From NCBI GenBank assembly GCA_019313105.1, contig JAFDBW010000031.1:1-14547 (forward strand): a DNA stretch of 14,547 nt, given 5' to 3'. Positions 14,255 through 14,547 of this stretch are shown here, piece after piece; the stretch's first letter is position 1; the number at the start of each line of letters is the position of its first letter. This stretch comes from Deltaproteobacteria bacterium. GTDB lineage: Bacteria > Desulfobacterota > Desulfuromonadia > Desulfuromonadales > BM103. The position numbers and the translations under genes are program-made. A model generated the notes under the pieces. It worked only from the letters and a program-made list of their open reading frames with translations. It was not told the DNA's origin and ran no database searches.

Positions 14255-14547
14255 AGAGTCCAGCCCAAACTTGACCCAACAACTCTTGCCAATTTTGGGC
14301 CCTAAATGGCACCCATACAACAATCCTCCTAGAGTTCTTAGATCATCGTGGTTGCAGAAACTCATGTGGGTGGCCAGAGAGCTGGAGGCTTCTACTTACA
14401 ATGTTGCCCAGAGAATAAATTATCTTAAGCTCTAGGTGCCAATTTTCCCGATGATCTCACAAAATGACACAACATTAAGCACCTGTAAAATAAAGATAAA
14501 TCACAAAAGACTTGACCACAGACAAAATTATTAGCATAATTTCAGCC
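14255..14547. other. AT-rich tail without a recognisable gene
   Basis: No gene can be supported here. Base composition falls sharply after about 14400. A plus-strand frame ending at 14435 reads like the tail of a protein (WLQKLMWVARELEAS, then YNVAQRINYLKL) but has no credible start of its own. TGCCAATTTT occurs twice (about 14287 and 14438). AGGTGC (14434-14439) and GCACCT (14479-14484) form an inverted pair. An imperfect hairpin (about 14287-14311) lacks a T run. This could be the edge of a mobile element or a decayed gene; I cannot tell which. Confidence 0.5.

Noticed and set aside
14226..14435. Possible 69-codon gene on the plus strand at the right end
   Set aside because: Its start lies inside the metallophosphoesterase gene, there is no ribosome binding site and no family match; at most a remnant tail.

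Overview
This 14.5 kb window looks like ordinary chromosome from an anaerobic, fairly GC-rich Desulfuromonadales-type bacterium (Geobacter, Desulfuromonas or Pelobacter relatives). That placement is an inference. It rests on a hemE next to an AhbD-like radical SAM gene, a flavodiiron oxygen/NO reductase, a PilZ protein, and intergenic repeats of the 'ccacgaagacaccaag' kind. I recognise no complete phage, conjugative element, CRISPR array, insertion sequence, rRNA or tRNA.

Layout. Positions 1-3500 are on the minus strand: nmo (nitronate monooxygenase-like flavoprotein) ends in its own strong terminator. An AhbD-like heme radical SAM gene follows, with its own promoter and a striking array of GTTAT/ATAAC half-sites. 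Next comes a short decayed duplicate of the 3' end of that radical SAM gene, then hemE, which runs off the left edge. Positions 3689-7809 are on the plus strand: a histidine kinase/response regulator pair (ATGA overlap), an intergenic imperfect palindrome, then a quinone oxidoreductase, a shikimate-kinase-like protein and a PilZ protein in a tight row. Positions 7826-13282 are on the minus strand: fprA with a terminator, then priA, mltA and a YqgE/AlgH gene with touching or overlapping ends. From 13406 a Tat-exported metallophosphoesterase runs on the plus strand, divergent from fprA. The last 290 bases are AT-rich and hold no gene I can name.

How the genes fit together. HemE (coproporphyrinogen route) and an AhbD-like protein (siroheme route) side by side suggest either two heme routes or a radical SAM step recruited into one of them. 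FprA removes O2 or NO, as expected in an anaerobe. MltA and the exported AlgH-like protein probably act together at the cell envelope and are translationally coupled behind priA. The kinase has almost no periplasmic sensor and no HAMP domain, and its promoter carries a tandem repeat that its own OmpR-type partner could bind.

There is no clearly new multi-gene system here. The items most worth a second look are the decayed ahbD duplicate, the regularly spaced half-site array before ahbD, the signal peptide on the AlgH-family protein, and the kinase whose substrate-site arginine is replaced. All motif positions and alignments were read by eye.
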